Source: JAJZMA01 sp021850405
GTDB taxonomy: Bacteria; Chloroflexota; Dormibacteria; Aeolococcales; Aeolococcaceae
Assembly: GCA_027365835.1 (NCBI GenBank)
Contig: DAHXLU010000039.1
Span: 1 to 23,032, forward strand
DNA length: 23,032 bases
Reading direction: 5' to 3'
The notes beneath the pieces were generated by a model. That model did not search any database and was not told the DNA's origin. It worked only from the letters and a program-made list of their open reading frames with translations. Shown in pieces: positions 21,659-23,032 of the stretch. Within the stretch, counting starts at the first letter, position 1. Each line of letters opens with the position of its first letter. Made by a program: the position numbers and the translations under genes.

Positions 21659-22723
21659 GTGCATCTTTTCTCACCTTTTGACTTACGCGGTGTAAGACTA
21701 CGTAACCGGATTGCAGTGTCCCCAATGTGCCAGTACAGCAGTGTGGATGGGTACGCCAACGATTGGCATATGGTTCACCTGGGGAGCCGCGCTGTAGGCG
21801 GCGCGGGGCTGGTTTTCACCGAGGCAACCGCAGTCAGCCCTGAAGGCAGGATCAGCCCGGAGGATCTGGGGATATGGGATGAATCGCACTGCGTCCGCCT
21901 TACCGAGATTGCTGGCTTCATTTCGCAGCAGGGAGCGATTCCAGGGATACAGCTGGCCCATGCCGGAAGAAAAGCCAGCACGCTGTCACCCTGGAAGGGA
22001 AACGGCACCGCAGGTTATGACGCCGGAGGGTGGCCGGACAAGGTCATTGCTCCCAGTGCGCAACGCTTTGCTGATGATTATCCCAACCCTCGACAAATCA
22101 CGCTCGAGGAGATACCAGCGTTGATAGCAGAGTTCAGCAATGCCAGTCGTCGCGCGCTTGAGTGCGGCTTCCAGGTTATAGAGCTGCACGCCGCCCACGG
22201 ATATCTGCTGCACGAATTCCTGTCTCCGCTAAGCAACCACCGGACTGACCAGTACGGGGGTGATTTTGACAACCGGATCCGCCTCCTGTGCGAGATCGTT
22301 GAAGCAGTCCGCAAGGTATGGCCCGACAACCTGCCCCTCTTTACACGTGTTTCTGCCACTGACTGGACTGCTGGGGGATGGACCCCAGACGAGACAGTTG
22401 AACTGGCCGGAAGGCTGCAGTCACTCGGGGTAGATCTTCTGGACTGCTCTTCAGGCGGCAACGTTCCCACAGCGCCGATCCCAATTGGACCTGGGTACCA
22501 GATACCGTTCGCCCGACGGATCCGGACCGAGACCAGCATGGCGTCTGGAGGGGTAGGCATGATCACCTCAGCCGAGCAAGCTGACCAGATCATCCGTAAT
22601 GGCGATGCGGACCTGGTGCTACTGGCGCGGGAGATGCTGCGCGATCCCTACTGGGCTCTCCACGCGGCGAGAGCCCTGAAGTTCGACCAGGCTGGTCCCA
22701 ACCAGTACCTGCGTGCCATCTAG
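21659..22723 (+). CDS. NADH:flavin oxidoreductase, Old Yellow Enzyme family (YqjM/NamA-like)
   Basis: An FMN-dependent ene-reductase that uses NAD(P)H to reduce activated C=C bonds. The GTG start gives 354 residues, close to the family norm. YqjM-type markers are SPMCQYSS with C24 and Y27, GLVFTEATAVSPEGRISPEDLG, QLAHAGRKAS and the catalytic pair H177/H180 in ELHAAHGYLLHEFLSPLSN. The motif YGGDFDNRIRLL follows. Late in the barrel are GGV and the phosphate-binding LAREMLRDPYWA. The class III (thermophilic-like) branch is indicated by the Cys and by the C-terminal Tyr/Arg. It follows the lipoprotein gene by 163 bp. The NADPH-generating transhydrogenase lies upstream on the same strand. Physiological substrate unknown. 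Confidence 0.93.
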   Translation: MHLFSPFDLRGVRLRNRIAVSPMCQYSSVDGYANDWHMVHLGSRAVGGAGLVFTEATAVSPEGRISPEDLGIWDESHCVRLTEIAGFISQQGAIPGIQLAHAGRKASTLSPWKGNGTAGYDAGGWPDKVIAPSAQRFADDYPNPRQITLEEIPALIAEFSNASRRALECGFQVIELHAAHGYLLHEFLSPLSNHRTDQYGGDFDNRIRLLCEIVEAVRKVWPDNLPLFTRVSATDWTAGGWTPDETVELAGRLQSLGVDLLDCSSGGNVPTAPIPIGPGYQIPFARRIRTETSMASGGVGMITSAEQADQIIRNGDADLVLLAREMLRDPYWALHAARALKFDQAGPNQYLRAI

Positions 22724-22890
22724 CCAGACACCGGAACGCGGGAAGAAGTATGAGCCGGCAGCCTGGGGTCGGAGAAAAAAGAACAGTCCTCGCAGTGCTT
22801 CCAGAGCCACAGGGTGAGTGCAAAGCTGGCCCGCGCCACCATCGGTCCTGTTCTTCCCGTCCCAAAAACCCTATGGCACCCTGATCCTTT

Positions 22891-22897
22891 AAGGAGG
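22891..22897 (+). promoter_or_regulatory. Near-perfect ribosome binding site
   Basis: AAGGAGG lies eight bases before GTG 22906. It is as strong as the SCP2 gene's site and is the main evidence that the short ORF is translated. Confidence 0.6.
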
Positions 22898-22905
22898 TTG
22901 TCCCA

Positions 22906-22962
22906 GTGCGTGTTGAAATTGAGTGGCGGTCAAATGACATTTTAGGCTACTACCTGTCCTGA
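22906..22962 (+). CDS. Possible 18-codon short ORF, truncated or leader peptide
   Basis: The GTG-started frame encodes RVEIEWRSNDILGYYLS after the initiator and ends at TGA 22960-22962. The frame then stays open from the TGA to the window edge (about 23 codons). It could be a leader peptide, the start of a longer recoded gene, or a fortuitous frame. No attenuation-type codon run is seen; it has one Trp and two adjacent Tyr. Confidence 0.35.
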   Translation: MRVEIEWRSNDILGYYLS

Positions 22963-23032
22963 TTTATTTTCTTCTGCTGGCACCTCCTGTTTGAGAATGA
23001 GAACGTGATACAGGGTTCGTGCCAGGGCGGGG

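Larger units (their letters stand above)
22724..23032 (+). other. Leader-like region at the right edge, no long gene
   Basis: After the Old Yellow Enzyme stop there is no convincing long frame. The region holds two inverted-repeat pairs that compete for the same bases: CGGGAAGAA (22739-22747) with TTCTTCCCG (22851-22859), and AAGAACAG (22779-22786) with CTGTTCTT (22848-22855). A short ORF with a strong ribosome binding site follows at 22906. From about 22905 the DNA is clearly more AT-rich than the rest of the window. Confidence 0.45.

Noticed and set aside
22960..22962. TGA as a selenocysteine codon
   Set aside because: The following open stretch is short enough to occur by chance, and no SECIS-like hairpin or selenoprotein family match is visible before the window ends.

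Overview
The window looks like ordinary chromosome from a monoderm bacterium, most likely Actinomycetota. Chloroflexota cannot be excluded. The clues are a moderately high GC content judged by eye, frequent GTG starts, a split three-gene transhydrogenase (pntAA-pntAB-pntB), an NfeD/SPFH pair, an SCP2 protein, and tRNAs of which only one encodes its CCA end. I see no prophage, insertion sequence, CRISPR array or rRNA. Almost all genes are chromosomal housekeeping or metabolic types.

Layout. From 39 to 1470 (+) lie a DEDDh exonuclease and an overlapping membrane protein. They converge on an unrecognised minus-strand gene (1544-2125). Next is a minus-strand group ordered tRNA-Leu(UAA), queC, long-chain polyprenyl diphosphate synthase (4281 down to 2318). 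A divergent SprT-like zinc peptidase, tRNA-Cys and a GH36 alpha-galactosidase follow on plus (4330-6800). Then on minus come rarA, an SPFH/band-7 protein and NfeD (6852-10196). A plus-strand block carries an SCP2 protein, an MFS exporter, a DUF971 protein, a PaaG-like enoyl-CoA hydratase and a Cys/His-rich zinc-binding protein (10353-14173). It converges on a two-gene minus operon: a 73-residue protein followed by a 635-residue HExxH metallopeptidase-like protein (16365-14240). After a gene-free, hairpin-rich 561-bp stretch come pntAA-pntAB-pntB (16927-19851), tRNA-Gly, an AhpD-like protein, a lipoprotein and an Old Yellow Enzyme (to 22723). The right edge holds a possible leader region with a short ORF behind a near-perfect ribosome binding site.

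How genes may work together. The Pnt proteins form a membrane proton-translocating transhydrogenase that supplies NADPH. The AhpD-like protein and the NADPH-using Old Yellow Enzyme nearby fit a redox or detoxification theme. NfeD and SPFH act together at the membrane. QueC makes the 7-deazaguanine precursor, but its partner enzymes are not in the window.

The most unusual signals are: a leucine tRNA with a class-II-type D arm but only a 5-nt variable loop; the hairpin-rich gap at 16366-16926; the two-gene metallopeptidase operon; a possible 24-residue membrane microprotein at 19978-20052; and the leader-like region at the right end. I did not find clear evidence of a new defence or biosynthetic system.
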